Positions 1-12,000 of a stretch of 64,000 nt of DNA are shown one piece after another (positions within the stretch are counted from its first letter, which is position 1; each line of letters begins with the position of its first letter). Source of the DNA: Cloeon dipterum (Eukaryota; Arthropoda; Insecta; Ephemeroptera; Baetidae); contig NC_088786.1 of NCBI RefSeq assembly GCF_949628265.1, positions 30,029,681 through 30,093,680 on the forward strand. Direction: 5' to 3'. A program made the position numbers and the translations under genes. The notes under the pieces are model-generated. The model saw nothing but the letters and a program-made list of their open reading frames with translations, made no database searches and was not told the DNA's origin.

Positions 1-1215
1 ACGACACTTGATGTAGAGCCCGTAGAGCAAACACCAACCAAAACAACGCTTTTTTTTATCCAAAATCAGAAGGACGACCAGACTATAAAATTTTTATAAC
101 TGGATCGCTATTTGGTGACCTTAACTTCGTGTTCATTTATTATAGGGATATATTAATTTAGGATGGGGTTTATCAAACTTTAAATTAGTGCATTAGTGCC
201 ACCATAAAGACTGAGAGCCGAACAGAGCCAAATAAAGAAGAATTCTAGTGTCTTGAAAGAGGATTGCGATACGTTTTGATTTTCTATTTCCATGATACGT
301 TTCCTAGACAGAAAAACAAAGTCTTTAGATGTGGTGGCCCGATTTTTGTAGATTCTCTGCGTCTTAACAATGAGCAGCGTTTTTTTCGTCGACTGGCTAA
401 ATCTCTGAAGGCTTCTCCGCCACTGCTTGATTCGTGTGTCATTCATGGGTATTTTTTTTTTGTAAAAGTACGACTCCGTTCTGATTTTAAAACATGTTGA
501 TAAGAACATCAAAAAACATATTCCCTGAAAGTGTCAGCCAGATAGCTCATTTAGTTCTGCTGAAAACCGGTATAACCTGAAGAAAACTCATGTTTTGGAT
601 TTTTTATTCTCTCCTCTGTTATTCCAAATTGCAATATAAAGGTGATTTCTTCACTATCTGACCTAATTTGTGATGGGGAACAACTTTCCTTTGCAACAAA
701 TTTTTGTTCAGTTCATTAACTTTAGAATTAAAAATTAAATTAAATTTTTATCAAATTGGAACAAATTTTTCTGAAGTATATATCTATTAATATTTTATCA
801 GTGCAAATGAAACACGAATCGATTCCACTTTTCTTAACACCTACATATTTATTGCATTATACAGCAGTATGAAGAAAATTCTCCAGATCAATATTTCTTC
901 AGTATATTGTTTATACACTTAAAACGCCTATGTAAAGTTTATTCGAAGCAAAAACTAAAGTTTATCTATTGACACATTAAGTGGCAATTTGTTTTTCTTT
1001 ATTTATTTACAAATGAGACTAGATGAATTCTCATCCATTACTTTCGATCTATACACTAGACCACTTGTAAAGCTAAAACAACACGTGAATGTTGATATTC
1101 ACTTAATGATTTACACCGTTTATGATAATGCTTAAACGTATTTTGTTGAATATTCCGGATCAGAAAATGTTTAAAATAAAATAAAATTAAACCAATCATT
1201 AGCTGATTCATGAAA
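1..1215. other. AT-rich downstream flank of HLH3B, no convincing gene
   Basis: This stretch lies downstream of the minus-strand bHLH gene and is very AT-rich. It contains TTTATT motifs, which read AATAAA on the minus strand, around 848 and 1003-1015; these could serve as poly(A) signals for HLH3B. A minus-strand open frame of 110 codons at 180-512 has a basic, tryptophan-containing stretch faintly like the N-terminal helix-turn-helix of mariner-type transposases. It has no continuing frame, so I do not call it a gene. Confidence 0.5.
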
Positions 1216-4200
1216 TTAGTGTTTTTCTATTTTGAATCGTTTTGCAGCTGGCCCATTTTCAGCGCTGCTTCTTTCCTCCGCGGGCTCCTGCTTGATTCTG
1301 CCAGTCGAGCTGATGGAATTTTGCAAATTGCCGTTTCTGTCATAGCTGCCAAGATTTTCTTGCGAATCCTGCCACTTCAGAACGTCGTCTGTGGAAATTG
1401 ATGCAAGAAAGTGAAACTTATTCGCTTCAAAAAGACAATTCGTTACCCAAAAGGCGGATGTATTTGATGGCCATCCTCAAAATTTCGTTTTTACTCAGCT
1501 TCTTGTCAGGAGGGTGGGTGGGCACGAGCTTCCTCAGCTCAGCGTATGCGCTAGTCACGTTCTGCTGACGCCACCTCTCCCTGCTATTAGTGAAAATTTT
1601 GCGCACAAGCCTCGGTGGTCCTGTTCCTAATGGAATGGGCAAGCCGGAAGCTGCGTTAAAAAGATAATTTTTCATCAGTGGCCATGATCATTAAATATAA
1701 TATTAATGCAGGCTTTTAATGAAAATTTATCTAACGCAGCTTTGAAATCCGTGACGGAAAATACTCATAATGTTTAAAATTCTCTTTGATTTAAATTTTT
1801 TCAGAGAAATTTTTAGCACATATCATATATTGATCTTGTGATCCTGCGTTGAGCTCTGCATGTTGTCGACCAATGCAGTAGTGCATTGCGCGGGTACAAA
1901 TTTTCAACCCAAACCCGCACCGAACCCGCTTATTTCGTAACGCACCCAAACCACACCCATGTCTTTTTTCAAAATTTGAACCCGCACCAAACCGCACTAC
2001 GCCAACCTAGCGCCAACCCGCACCCGCAATCCGCCATATTGGATTTGCAAAATCAGGACCCGTACCCGCGGGTTTGGTGCGGGTTTTGCGGGTCAGTTTA
2101 TCTTTAAAATGTGTAGTAATGAAATCAAGACCACGGAAAATTAAATTTCAGATTTTGCCAAATTTTACGTTAAATTAAACACGGCTTGAAGGCAAGTAGA
2201 GGGGTCACTTTGGTGCAGGCAGAGGGGTCACTTTTTGGTGTATAGGGGTCACTTTTTGGAGTATAGGGGTCATTTTTTGGTGCAGTGGGGTCATTTTTTA
2301 GTGCAGAGAAGTCATTTTTTTGGTGCATAGGGGTCACTTTTTGGTGCAGAGGGGTCACTTTTTTCAGCATAGGGGTCACTTTTTTCAGCAAAATGACCCC
2401 TCCCTATGGAAAAAATGACCCTTCCCTATGGAAAAAAAGACCCCTCCCTATGGAAAAAATTGACCCCTCCCTATGGAAAAAATGACCCCTCCCTATGGAA
2501 AAAATGACCCCTCCCTATGGAAAAATTGACCCCTCCCTAGGGAAAAAAATGACCCCTCCCTAGGGAACAAAATGACCCCTCCCTAGGGAAAAAATTGACC
2601 CCTCCCTATGGAAAAAAATGACCCCTCCCTAGGGAAAAAAATGACCCCTACCTAGGGAAAAAATGACCCCTACCTACGGAAAAAATGACCCCTCCCTAGG
2701 GAAAAAATTGACCCCTCCCTATGGAAAAAAAATGACCCCTCCCTAGGGAAAAAATTGACCCCTCCCTAGGGAAAAAAATGACCCCTCCCTAGGGAAAAAA
2801 TGACCCCTCCCTATGGAAAAAAATGACCTCTACCTATGGAAAAAAATGACCCCTACCTAGGGAAAAAATGACCCCTACCTAGGGAAAAAATGACCCCTCC
2901 CTTTGGAAAAAATTGACCCCTCCCTATGGAAAAAAATGACCCCTCCCTAGGGAAAAAATTGACCCCTCCCTAGGGAAAAAATGACCCCTCCCTAGGGAAA
3001 AAATGACCCCTCCCTATGGAAAAAAATGACCCCTCCCTATGGAAAAAACTGACCCCTCCCTTTGGAAAAAACTGACCCCTCCCTATGGAAAAAACTGACC
3101 CCTCCCTTTGGAAAAAATTGACCCCTCCCTAGGGAAAAAAATGACCCCTCCCTAGGGTAAAAAATGACCCCTCCCTATGGAAAAAAATGACCCCTACCTA
3201 TGGAAAAAAATGACCCCTCCCTATGGAAAAAACTGACCCCTCCCTTTGGAAAAAATTGACCCCTCCCTAGGGAAAAAAATGACCCCTCCCTATGGAAAAA
3301 AATGACCCCTACCTATGGAAAAAAATGACCCCTACCTAGGGAAAAAATGACCCCTACCTAGGGAAAAAATGACCCCTCCCTAGGGAAAAAATGACCCCTC
3401 CCTAGGGAAAAAAATGACCCCTCCCTATGGAAAAAAATGACCCCTCCCTAGGGAAAAAAATGACCCCTCCCTAGGGAAAAAATGACCCCTCCCTATGGAA
3501 AAAAATGACCCCTCCCTAGGGAAAAAAATGTCATTTTTTGGTGCAGAGGGGTCATTTTTTTGTGTATAGGGGTCACTTTTTGGTGTATTGGGGTGGGGTC
3601 ATTTTTCGATGCAGAGGGGTCATTTTTCGATGCAGAGGGGTCATTTTTGGTTTATAGGGGTCATTTTTTGGTGCAGAGGGGTCATTTTTTGGTGTATAGG
3701 GGTCATTTTTTGGTACTAGCAGGAGGGGCCGTTTTTTTCTGTTTTTGGTGCTGGCAGGAGGGTCTGTTGTTGGTGCTATTAGAATTACAAAAAAGTTGCG
3801 GGTTTGCTGAGTCAACCCGCACTACGCCAACCCGCACCCGCAATCCGCCATATTGGATTTGCAAAATCTGGACCCGCACCCGCGGGTTTGGTGCGGGTTT
3901 TGCGGGTTCAACCTTCAAACCCGCGACCCGCGCAAAGCACTACAATGCAGAGCTTGGAAAATATCTTGTGTCACAAATCCCAACAGTCTAATAAATATTC
4001 GTCAAAATTAATCAAAGTTTGTCAAAGGAATAATCTGAATTGAAGTTAATTTTTGGTCGAAAAACAGTCTCAAATTCATAAACCTATATGGTTATAACTT
4101 TAAACTTTTAGTTCAAAGTGAAATAAGGGGTGACCCATTTCAATAGAGGTTAAACGGTAGAAAAATGGAAGTGCATAGCCTTTTTTGTGGTATGCGGATA

Positions 4201-4807
4201 TTATGAGTAAAGCGTTCCGAAGTATATCTTATATTGACATGGGGTGTTGTTTTAGTTACAACAGGAAGCCACACTTTCTAAAAAAAAATTGGAACGCCAA
4301 CTATAGTAAATTTAAAACTGGCTAAATTTTGTGCCCGCTAAATAATATTACATTTAAAAAGGCATTTATTAGACAAACACGAGGAAACAAAAGTCAAACT
4401 GACTCTAGTTTATTAATTTAAAAGAATAATGCAGGTTTGACTTATCACTAAAACTCAATAGAAAAAATTCTTGTTGTGCGTCTAAAAAAATAAGCAAACC
4501 AACCTCTGACGTTGGAGCCCGCCGCCGAGTTGGCACCGGGCGGGGTGTTGGAGGCGCGGGGGCTGCGTTTGCCGGACCGCCTCGAGCCGAGGCTGACGAG
4601 GTCGTCGTCCTCGTCACCCTCCTCTTCGAGGTCTTCATCCAGGTCTGAGAGGTCGCTGGACGAGCCGCCGATGGAGGAGGAGATGCCCGGCGACCAGCCG
4701 TTGAGTCCGGCGCGGCTGCAGCCGTTGGGCGATTGTTGCGGCTGCAGGCTTTGCTGAGGACAGTCGTCGGCCAGGGGCCTGCTGCTGCCCACCCTGTCCA
4801 ACACCAT
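1216..4807 (-). CDS. HLH3B: bHLH transcription factor of the TAL1/SCL/LYL1 (HLH3B) family
   Basis: This is a class II basic helix-loop-helix transcription factor that should act in the nucleus as a heterodimer with an E-protein (Daughterless) on E-boxes. Coding exons on the minus strand are 4504-4807, 1447-1650 and 1216-1388, giving 226 residues. The bHLH spans roughly residues 117-169, and [16 protein letters not shown] followed by [15 protein letters not shown] is the diagnostic TAL/LYL signature. After the bHLH a 58-nt intron leads to a tail beginning LDDVLKWQ, as in family members; reading through the donor would stop after a few residues. The N-terminal exon is GC-rich, serine-rich and acidic (an aspartate/glutamate run near residues 60-75). 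The start at 4807 is conservative: an in-frame, phase-compatible upstream exon exists at 5326-5391. Intron 1 (2.85 kb) contains a hAT-like element. Family assignment is firm; the orthologue name is inferred. Confidence 0.9.
1994..2093 (+). repeat. Left subterminal repeat of the hAT-like element
   Basis: A GC-rich block that includes CCGCCATATTGGATTTGCA and a self-complementary CCCGCGGG core. It recurs almost unchanged at 3820-3907 in the same orientation; the left copy has about 12 extra bases near its start. Multiple short CCCGCACC/GCGGGT motifs surround it. In hAT elements such subterminal motifs typically bind transposase; that role is inferred here. Confidence 0.8.
2196..2392 (+). repeat. 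Left arm of the minisatellite (GGGGTCA-T-rich units)
   Basis: About nine units of roughly 21-22 bp, each built around GGGGTCACTTTTTGGTG followed by CAGA, TATA or similar. Its consensus is the reverse complement of the core array's AAAAATGACCCC motif, so the array changes strand at about 2393. Apparent open frames across it are repeat translations, not genes. Confidence 0.9.
2393..3531 (+). repeat. Core minisatellite array, about 22-bp units
   Basis: Roughly 50 tandem copies of a unit of about 21-23 bp, consensus AAAAATGACCCCTCCCTAKGG with a variable A-tract. Units fall into variants ending CTATGG, CTAGGG or CTTTGG, with occasional CTACC units, and these variants are interspersed in runs that look like higher-order duplications (for example around 2800-2900 and 3300-3400). 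The A-tract length varies by one or two bases. It lies entirely inside the hAT-like element. Confidence 0.93.
3532..3717 (+). repeat. Right arm of the minisatellite (GGGGTCATTTTT units)
   Basis: About eight units of roughly 21-22 bp carrying GGGGTCATTTTTTGGTG and GGGGTCATTTTTCGATG, the same orientation as the left arm and opposite to the core. The whole array is therefore arm, inverted core, arm, allowing long intramolecular pairing between arms and core. Confidence 0.9.
3820..3907 (+). repeat. Right subterminal repeat of the hAT-like element
   Basis: Near-identical partner of the block at 1994-2093 in direct orientation, beginning CACTACGCCAACCC and ending GGTGCGGGTTTTGCGGGT. It lies just inside the right terminal inverted repeat. 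Confidence 0.8.
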
Positions 4808-5325
4808 TCTGACTGAGCGCCGAGAGCTGCTGATAAAGAGTCGCGTTAAAACTGAGCTTATCAAAACCGCTTTTCCTTGCTCACTTTCCTGTCGATCGGC
4901 GACAGGAAACACACGCGTTTACATTTTGTTTGCGCGCCGCCCCGATCTACACACACTCAAAGCACTAATAATGCTTGCTGCTTCTCCACAGCATTGTTTT
5001 TCGCCTTGGCTGATTGGCAGCCCGCTTATTTCACTTAAGCTGATTTGGGTTGAGGTTGAACACTTGCGCTACCGTTATGGTGATATTTTCCTGATAAGTC
5101 GTACGCTGTACTGCGCATAAAATTAAATTTCCTGCATGTGTGCTACAGGTTTCAAAAAATAAAATTCTTTTGTGTTTTAGAAAATGTTCCCACCGATTCG
5201 AATTATTCCTATTAGAATTCTAGCACCAATTCAACTGGAAATTTCGTAACAATCATTTGAAGAGCAAAATGAGAAGCCACGCAGAATTTGTAGTTTTTAA
5301 AAATTAATAATATTTAATTACTTAC

Positions 5326-5391
5326 CAAGAGAAGATTTAGAGTGCGTGTTTGGTTGATTCCCTCTTGAATTTCAGCACCAAAGTGACACAT
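5326..5391 (-). other. HLH3B: Possible upstream exon of HLH3B (5' UTR or alternative N-terminus)
   Basis: On the minus strand a consensus donor (CTCTTG|GTAAGT) ends an exon at 5326. From an ATG at 5391 there are 22 stop-free codons to this donor, ending in phase 0. An acceptor at 4889-4890 (GATCGACAG) would join it, again in phase 0, to 27 more stop-free codons leading into the MVLDRV start at 4807. If used, the protein gains 49 residues. The alternative is that this exon is 5' UTR and translation starts at 4807. The segment upstream to about 5520 could also be transcribed. Confidence 0.45.
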
Positions 5392-8300
5392 TATAGATCC
5401 GCAGGGATGCTGGGTAGTGGAGAGATGCAGCAGCACCCCTTGGGGCGTGCTGCTCTCGACCAATTGGAAGCGCGACTAACAGAGGACCACCCTATTCCTG
5501 GTTCGAAGTGATTCTGACACCTAACCTTTTCCCTCTATTTGATAGATCTTTCTAATTTAATTTTCATTTTGTTGAATTTTTTATAAACAAATGATCATAC
5601 CCACAAATCTTCAGATTGTTTAGTGTGCAGTTTACTTAAAGAAACTGCGCGTTGAATGAAATAGATTATTGGACAGAGCTAAATATTTAGCTATGCTATA
5701 AACAGAAGAAAAATATACGCATGTTGCATATCTCAATTGCTTGACAAAATGATTTGAATATAAAATTATCCCCAACTTACAGCATTGATGTTATTTAGTG
5801 GTTTTTCTTCTCTGAGTCAATTCCTTTTGTTGAGCTATAATTAAGACCTTGAAAATTCGAGGGTGACGATATTTAAATATTTTGCACTGTTCTGAAAATT
5901 AGAGGGAAAAACTACCAATTTGATTTTTTTAACATCTAACCTTAATTACAGGCCTTAAAACCCCCGAAATTGTAGACTTGATTAGTTAAAAACAAATAAT
6001 AATTTGTGAAGCTTTTATTAAACTAATTGAATACATACAAAATCTCATATTTCAAAATGCTATTTAAAATTTTGGACCAAAAAGGTTCCGCAGTCTCCTG
6101 GTCTGTGGCTATAAATACTGTGTGAAAGTCAAAACACAATTTGTCTCATGTCAAGATAAATAAAGGATTATGAATTTATGAATATGAGGACGGGGGCGCG
6201 GACAGGCAGAAGAGTCGGGAATTAATTCCACCACTCAATCGGGGATGAGTCGCACAATGGGGCAGTTTTGTGGGAGCGACACCCGTCGCATTGGCACGGC
6301 ACGTGTGCACTAGATGAGACTCGTGTCTCGGCACACTACACTGAATTACTTATCTATATTTATTTCCAAGCTAGCTTTGAATAAATTAGCTTTTACTCCC
6401 TGATTGAGATCAAATATTATTGTTAGATTAATCACACGCCAGTTCTCTAAAGGTATATACTAAAATTTTTATTACGATTTATTTATTCCTCTAACACCAT
6501 ATTATACATAAAAAAGACGTAAAAGGCACTTGAAAAAGCGATCAGTATTTTCTTTTTTAGGACACAAAAAAGACCACAATTGAATTGCAAAAAAATTATT
6601 AATTTCAATATACTTATTGTTAACTCAAGTTATAATTTTGCAAATTTTTTCTTCGTTTATTGTCTATAACATTCTATTACTATTCAAATCAAATAATTAA
6701 ACAGAACATAATATATATTGTAGAATAGTTTTCGTTTGTTCCCTTCTTTTGCGCGCGATCAAATTTTCAGTTCATTTCACATTTTACCAATATAGTTGGT
6801 CATTTCACTTAGTTCTATTTCCGCAAGTTATTTATGGGTGGGCACGATTTTTCGTATTTTCTCACGCGTGCTGCACAGAAAAGCAACCCGCAAAGGGGGC
6901 AGCTTAGCTTTTTTATTGTCCACGCGTGTGTTGCGTCCTCGCGGTGTAGCAGCAAGTGACACCCGCCTCGCAAGCCCTCCCCCACCAACTCTCTCTATTT
7001 TAATGAATCTAAATGATATTTTAATAAGCCCTTTACAACAAAAGAGTCGCAAAAAATGTTTGCGTGAGAAACTTTGAAAGATGCAGCTTTTTATCTGGGG
7101 AGCTTATATCTTTTAGAATAATAACTAAAAAATCAATCTCATTTTGTAATTTGAATTAATTGATGTCTCTTTGTAACAAAAATTATTAATAATTTTATTT
7201 ATTTGATGTTATTTTTTCTACTCTTCTACCTCATTTTAAAGTAAAACGTTAAATGATTTCCAAAGTTCTCGAGCTGGTTTTTGCTTTACTGTTTATTTTA
7301 GATGTAATCGAGCTGAGAGACACAGACGCAAGGATTCATTCCTCGGCGCCACGTCTGTGGCTGTGTGCGTCCGCTGCCGCATTTTTAAAAACCGTCAGTG
7401 CCTGCACATCATGCCAATAAAAAATGTCAATACACCTTCTATTTCAACAACAGAGACCTTTTCTTTTAGCTAGTTTGTTAAGCTAGCTGTGATGCTCATG
7501 CTATTTGTAAATATGCTTTGTTTTTCTTTGACGGACTGACCATAACACGTGTCTGCACTCTGGCGCCAAAAACAGTGATTCCACCCCCTTGAGAATTTAG
7601 GGTCTAAGGAAAGAGTAACAACCTCCACAGTTTTTAATACCCTCGACTGGTTAAGACAGCGAATCTGCTCAACATTTAGAGATTTCTCGCCAGCGCTTCT
7701 TATATTTTAATCCACCAAACTGATTTTGAAAAATACGTGGAAAGAAAAAAATTAGCACCAAAAGAACGCTCTGCTCAACTTCCATCCCCCTGGCGCTTAT
7801 GGCTGGTGCGATAAGGGTTGGCAAATTGTTTCCGCAGCGTGCCTGTTGACGCCTGATAAGGGGATTATTATGGGCGACGGAGCACTGACTGCGCAAGCCG
7901 CGCGGGATCGGCCCTCCCCCATATAGCTGCAAACTTATATCATACCTAATTGTATTCTGCTCGAAAATAAATCAAACCAACCCCTAACAACGACTCCGTT
8001 GCCACAGAGTAGAAATAAAAAAATCAATTTTTATTTGGAAAAATAAATTAAACTAATTCGTTTGGAGCATCATAAAATTATTGAATAGCTCCTCGCTAGT
8101 TTAATACCACCCCCTCTCATTCTATTTGATAAATACGAACTTTTGAATAAAATATTTCCAATTATTAGCAATAAACTCAAGGTCCACGAGAGAGGACACT
8201 GCATTTCAATCGGTATTAGCGCTTGCATTAAATTCGCAAATTGATTGAAATTGCATCTATTCAGCGTGAATTCAATTCCTCGTCATACAGCGTTAAGAAT

Positions 8301-9020
8301 CCTGGAGGCTTGAAATTTTCAAATCACTGCATCCTTTAATAAGTAACGCAAGCCTGAAAAAATTGTCAACAAATCGTTCTAAACATATTTTGGATGTTTA
8401 AATTGCAAACAAAAATAGTTTATTTTAAATAAATACTTCTTTATTTTAATCTCACAGCTGCAGAGCTTTGTAATACAATGTTCCAGAATAAGTGATGCAG
8501 TATGTGTGAATGGGGAAATGGTTTTACCTGGCCAAAACGATTTTTTAAAGACTCAAAAAATAAAATAAACTTGGGGTGGAGGAACGTTGAATTCCCAAAA
8601 TATTGTACATCCACCAGAATAACTATGCCACTGCAAGATTCCTTTTTAATTTGTTTTGTGTGGAACGTAAAACTGGACCACTTATTCTAGCTGAAAGGAA
8701 AGTGCAGTCCAACTGACCAACCATCCTCAGTATCAACAAAACCATGTAAACAATACAACCGGGACATATTAAAGTAAAGCTTTACAGGGAATTTGTGAAA
8801 AACCCTTTTTACAGATACTAAAATTAGTAACTTAAATCAAGGAAAAGCAAAAATTTCCCAGGTTGCCGTTTACTTTTTAACTTTAGAGAATATTCTCAAA
8901 AATTATATCGTCACCATTGTAACATATTCTTAATGTTTGCCTGTAAAGCTTTACTTAATACAAAAACAGAAATGTTTCAAATAAAATAAATTTAACAAGT
9001 GCGCCAGCGCAGTAGATAAA
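5392..9020. other. Spacer between HLH3B and ABCB8
   Basis: About 3.6 kb without a recognisable coding exon. GC-richer islands occur around 6185-6330, 6840-6990, 7300-7400 and 7770-7925, separated by very AT-rich DNA. Their position upstream of a developmental bHLH gene makes enhancer or promoter function a reasonable inference, but no specific site can be named. Open frames here (for example minus strand 7669-7932) show no protein-like features. Confidence 0.4.
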
Positions 9021-12000
9021 TCAACCTGATTGAGGGGGTCTGTTAGAAGTAGCATCTTCAAGTTCCTGTCTTTCTTGTTGCTGCACCAAGGTCCAGTAAA
9101 GTCCCCTCTTTCTTCGCAGAGAAATGTCATCTCCCAACTGATAATCGATTTATTGCAATGCTTGATTGATCACATAATATTAAAATTACCTCCACAACAT
9201 GTCCATTAGCAACCACAGCAATAATATCAGCGTTTCGAATCGTACTCAGACGGTGGGCAATCACAATAGTTGTGCGACCGTGAACAACTTGATCAAGCGC
9301 TTCTTGCACAATCCTTTCTGACTCTGTGTCGAGGGCGCTAGAAAAATAATCTTAAGTTCAGATTCACAACGGGTCAAAATTGTACTACCTTGTCGCTTCG
9401 TCAAGGATAAGGATGGAAGGATTTTTTAGCAAAGCTCTAGCGATTGCAATCCTCTGCTTCTGACCACCAGAAATCGTTGCTCCTCTTTCCCCGACAACTG
9501 TGTTATAGCCTAGAGGGAAAGAGTTGATAAACCCATCAGCATTCGCCAAGCGAGCTGCTGCAATAACCTGCAACATTTTTCCAGAGGTTAATCCGTGGGA
9601 TTTTATAGCTATGTCTTTAAAATATGTAAAATAGCTTGAAATTTTAAGCAATTCAGAACAATATAATGTCAAAAGGAATTAATTGAAAAACAAATTATTT
9701 TAAATCAATTGAATAATTATCTGAAAATAAATACAAATATATTTCCTTTTCATAAAAGTACCAGAAATTTAAGGATTTTTTGTTTTCAAATATTTTGCTG
9801 TCTGAATGCATTTAAATCAATTAAAGTCTACTGGTATAAAAGTGCGTTATTTTACTAAAAATTACCTCAAGATCAGTTGCGTTAGGCCTTCCGTAACGAA
9901 TATTTTCCATGATTGAAGTAGCAAAAAGAACTGGCTCCTGATTAATGAAACCAATAGCCCTTCCCCTGAGCCAGGAAGGATCTAATTTCCTGATATCAAA
10001 GTCGTCCAGAGTGATGCGGCCTTCATCAACTTCATAAAATCTGGTGGTTATATTTGTAAAATCAGCAATGATGCTTATAATTTAAAATAACTGTCCACTT
10101 GCCTCTCAAGCAAAGACGCTATGGTTGATTTTCCGCCACCAGAGGAGCCAACAATGGCTACAACCTTTCCAGCAGGAACTTTCAAAGAAAAATCTTTGAG
10201 CACTGGTTGGCCTTCTCTGGTTGGATAGGCGAAAGTCACATTCTCAAACGAAACATCTCCAAACAGAGAGTGATATGGGATTTTCTTTCCGCCTGTGAGC
10301 GGAACGTTAGGCTCCAATTTGATGTACTGTGAGACCACAGTTTAAATAACTCAGTTGATGTGTTCTAAAGAGCCAACATACCTCAAAAACTCTGGCGCCA
10401 GCGCCAAGGCCTCTAACAAGGTGTCCAAAGAGCAGGGACAGCTGAGCCACTGACCTCTGAATGGTCTGCGAAGCCACTAAAAAGGCCATCAGGTCTCCAG
10501 CCTCAATCTGATTGGAGGCGATCAGCTTTCCTCCAACCCAAAGAGTGCCGAGCACAAGACCATTGAGGAAAAAGTTGGTGCCTCCTTGAAACAGGCCGAT
10601 GCCCACACCAAGCCGCTCGTTCAGTTTGCAAGCCAGATCCGTTTCTCTGGCAAACAATTCTTGTTCTTGGCTCTCCATGGCAAAAGCCCTGACAGTCCTC
10701 ATGTTGCTGATTGCTTCTTCACACACACAGGTCGACTGGGCGATCTGTTTGAGACAATTGCTTGCTTAACTCACAATCAACATGAATGAATTCAAATCAA
10801 AAGATGTACCTGAATTTGTGCCTCTCGTGAAAATTTTCTGAGCACGGATCCAAATATTGTTCCGACAACCACAATGGATGGCATCACTAAAAGCATGCCG
10901 ACAGTCATTTGGGGCGAAATAAACATAATTGATGCGGCGCATCCAACAATCTGTAATTTATTAATTAATATTTAGATACTCTTTGATAGATTGTGCAACT
11001 TGCCTGAGTGAAGCTACGCAACCCCTGAGAAATACACAATTTAAAGGAACTTTTGAAGTCTTGGATGTCTGTGGTAAGTCTAGAAATTATTTTATTTAAG
11101 AAATATAAATCAGAGACTTAATTTATGCTCCCACCTGTTGACAATTTCTCCAGTTCTGTGCTTGTCAAAAAAGCTTATGTCTTGTCGAAGGATCGAAGCG
11201 AAAAGTTCTTTTTTAAGTTGGGCGGCAACCCTTTCTCCAACACTGGACAGCATGTAAATGTATGCAAAAGTGAACACAGACTGCAATGTTTAATTTTTAA
11301 TAAATACTAAGAAAGTTCCACTGAGGATATTTGTTTACCTGAGCAAGGTACAGTTTCACCAATTTCATTGCTGGAGCCTGGATTGCCAAAGCAAAATTCT
11401 CCACTATTTTTCCTGACATAACAGCAGTCATCACATTTACAACACTGCCCAGAACTTGTGGGATTTGGATATTGAGAGCAGCAACCACAAATGAAGCCTG
11501 CAAAAATATTATTGCAGTTAATTAACACGAACAAACTGAATGTGTGCTATATTACAGCAATGGCAGCGAGCAGGTGCCATATGTGTGGACCAAGGAGGGA
11601 AAACAATTTCTTCCAATCAAATGGAGGATCTTTCCCGTCAGAATTTTCATCTTTGGTGCCAACTAATCGAGTAGAGGCTTTGTTCTTGTCAGCGCAAAAC
11701 ACAATCACATTGGAGGACCTAAAATTATTTATCTGATTTTAGTTTAAGAAGTCATTATTTAGCTATATGTATGTGTGCTTCTTATTTGTAGCAATGTTAC
11801 ACAATGAAGTTTATATTTAGATTTAGAGTGCGTACAAATGAAATCAATGATTGCAAAATCACCTAATCAACGTTTGGGCAGATATTCCACTGACAAGTCC
11901 AATCCCTATTGTCCATTTAGCAGGAAGTCCATTTTTTGTGAATACTTCTCTTTTGGATGCTTTGCTTATTTGTTTGAAGTATTTCGCAGAGAAAAAGTTT

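Larger units (their letters stand above)
1879..3942. mobile_element. Non-autonomous hAT-like DNA transposon carrying a minisatellite
   Basis: The ends are 17-bp terminal inverted repeats: TAGTGCATTGCGCGGGT at 1879-1895, and on the opposite strand TAGTGCTTTGCGCGGGT ending at 3942, one mismatch apart. Exactly outside both ends lies the 8-bp direct repeat CAATGCAG (1871-1878 and 3943-3950), the duplication length expected for hAT-superfamily insertions. Subterminal sequence is rich in CCCGCACC/GCGGGT motifs, and a block of about 90-100 bp occurs near each end in the same orientation. The middle of about 1.5 kb is a tandem array. No transposase reading frame is present, so the element needs help from elsewhere. 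It sits in intron 1 of HLH3B, in neither orientation disrupting an exon. hAT assignment rests on duplication length and TIR style, not on a transposase. Confidence 0.82.

Noticed and set aside
180-512. Minus-strand 110-codon frame with a faint mariner-like helix-turn-helix look
   Set aside because: The resemblance is limited to a few residues (KQWRRSLQRF), the frame has no catalytic domain or TIRs nearby, and a plus-strand frame overlaps it. It could be a decayed fragment, but the sequence does not prove it.
2393-3531. CRISPR-like regular spacing
   Set aside because: Units are contiguous tandem copies with no unique spacers, in a eukaryotic intron.
1852-3957. Longer terminal repeats for the hAT-like element, including AGCTCTGCA on both sides
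   Set aside because: AGCTCTGCA and its complement lie outside the exact CAATGCAG duplications, so they are flanking sequence and probably coincidental.
2170-3991. Several open frames over the minisatellite and its flanks, on both strands
   Set aside because: They translate the repeat unit into short periodic peptides and are a by-product of unit length and composition.
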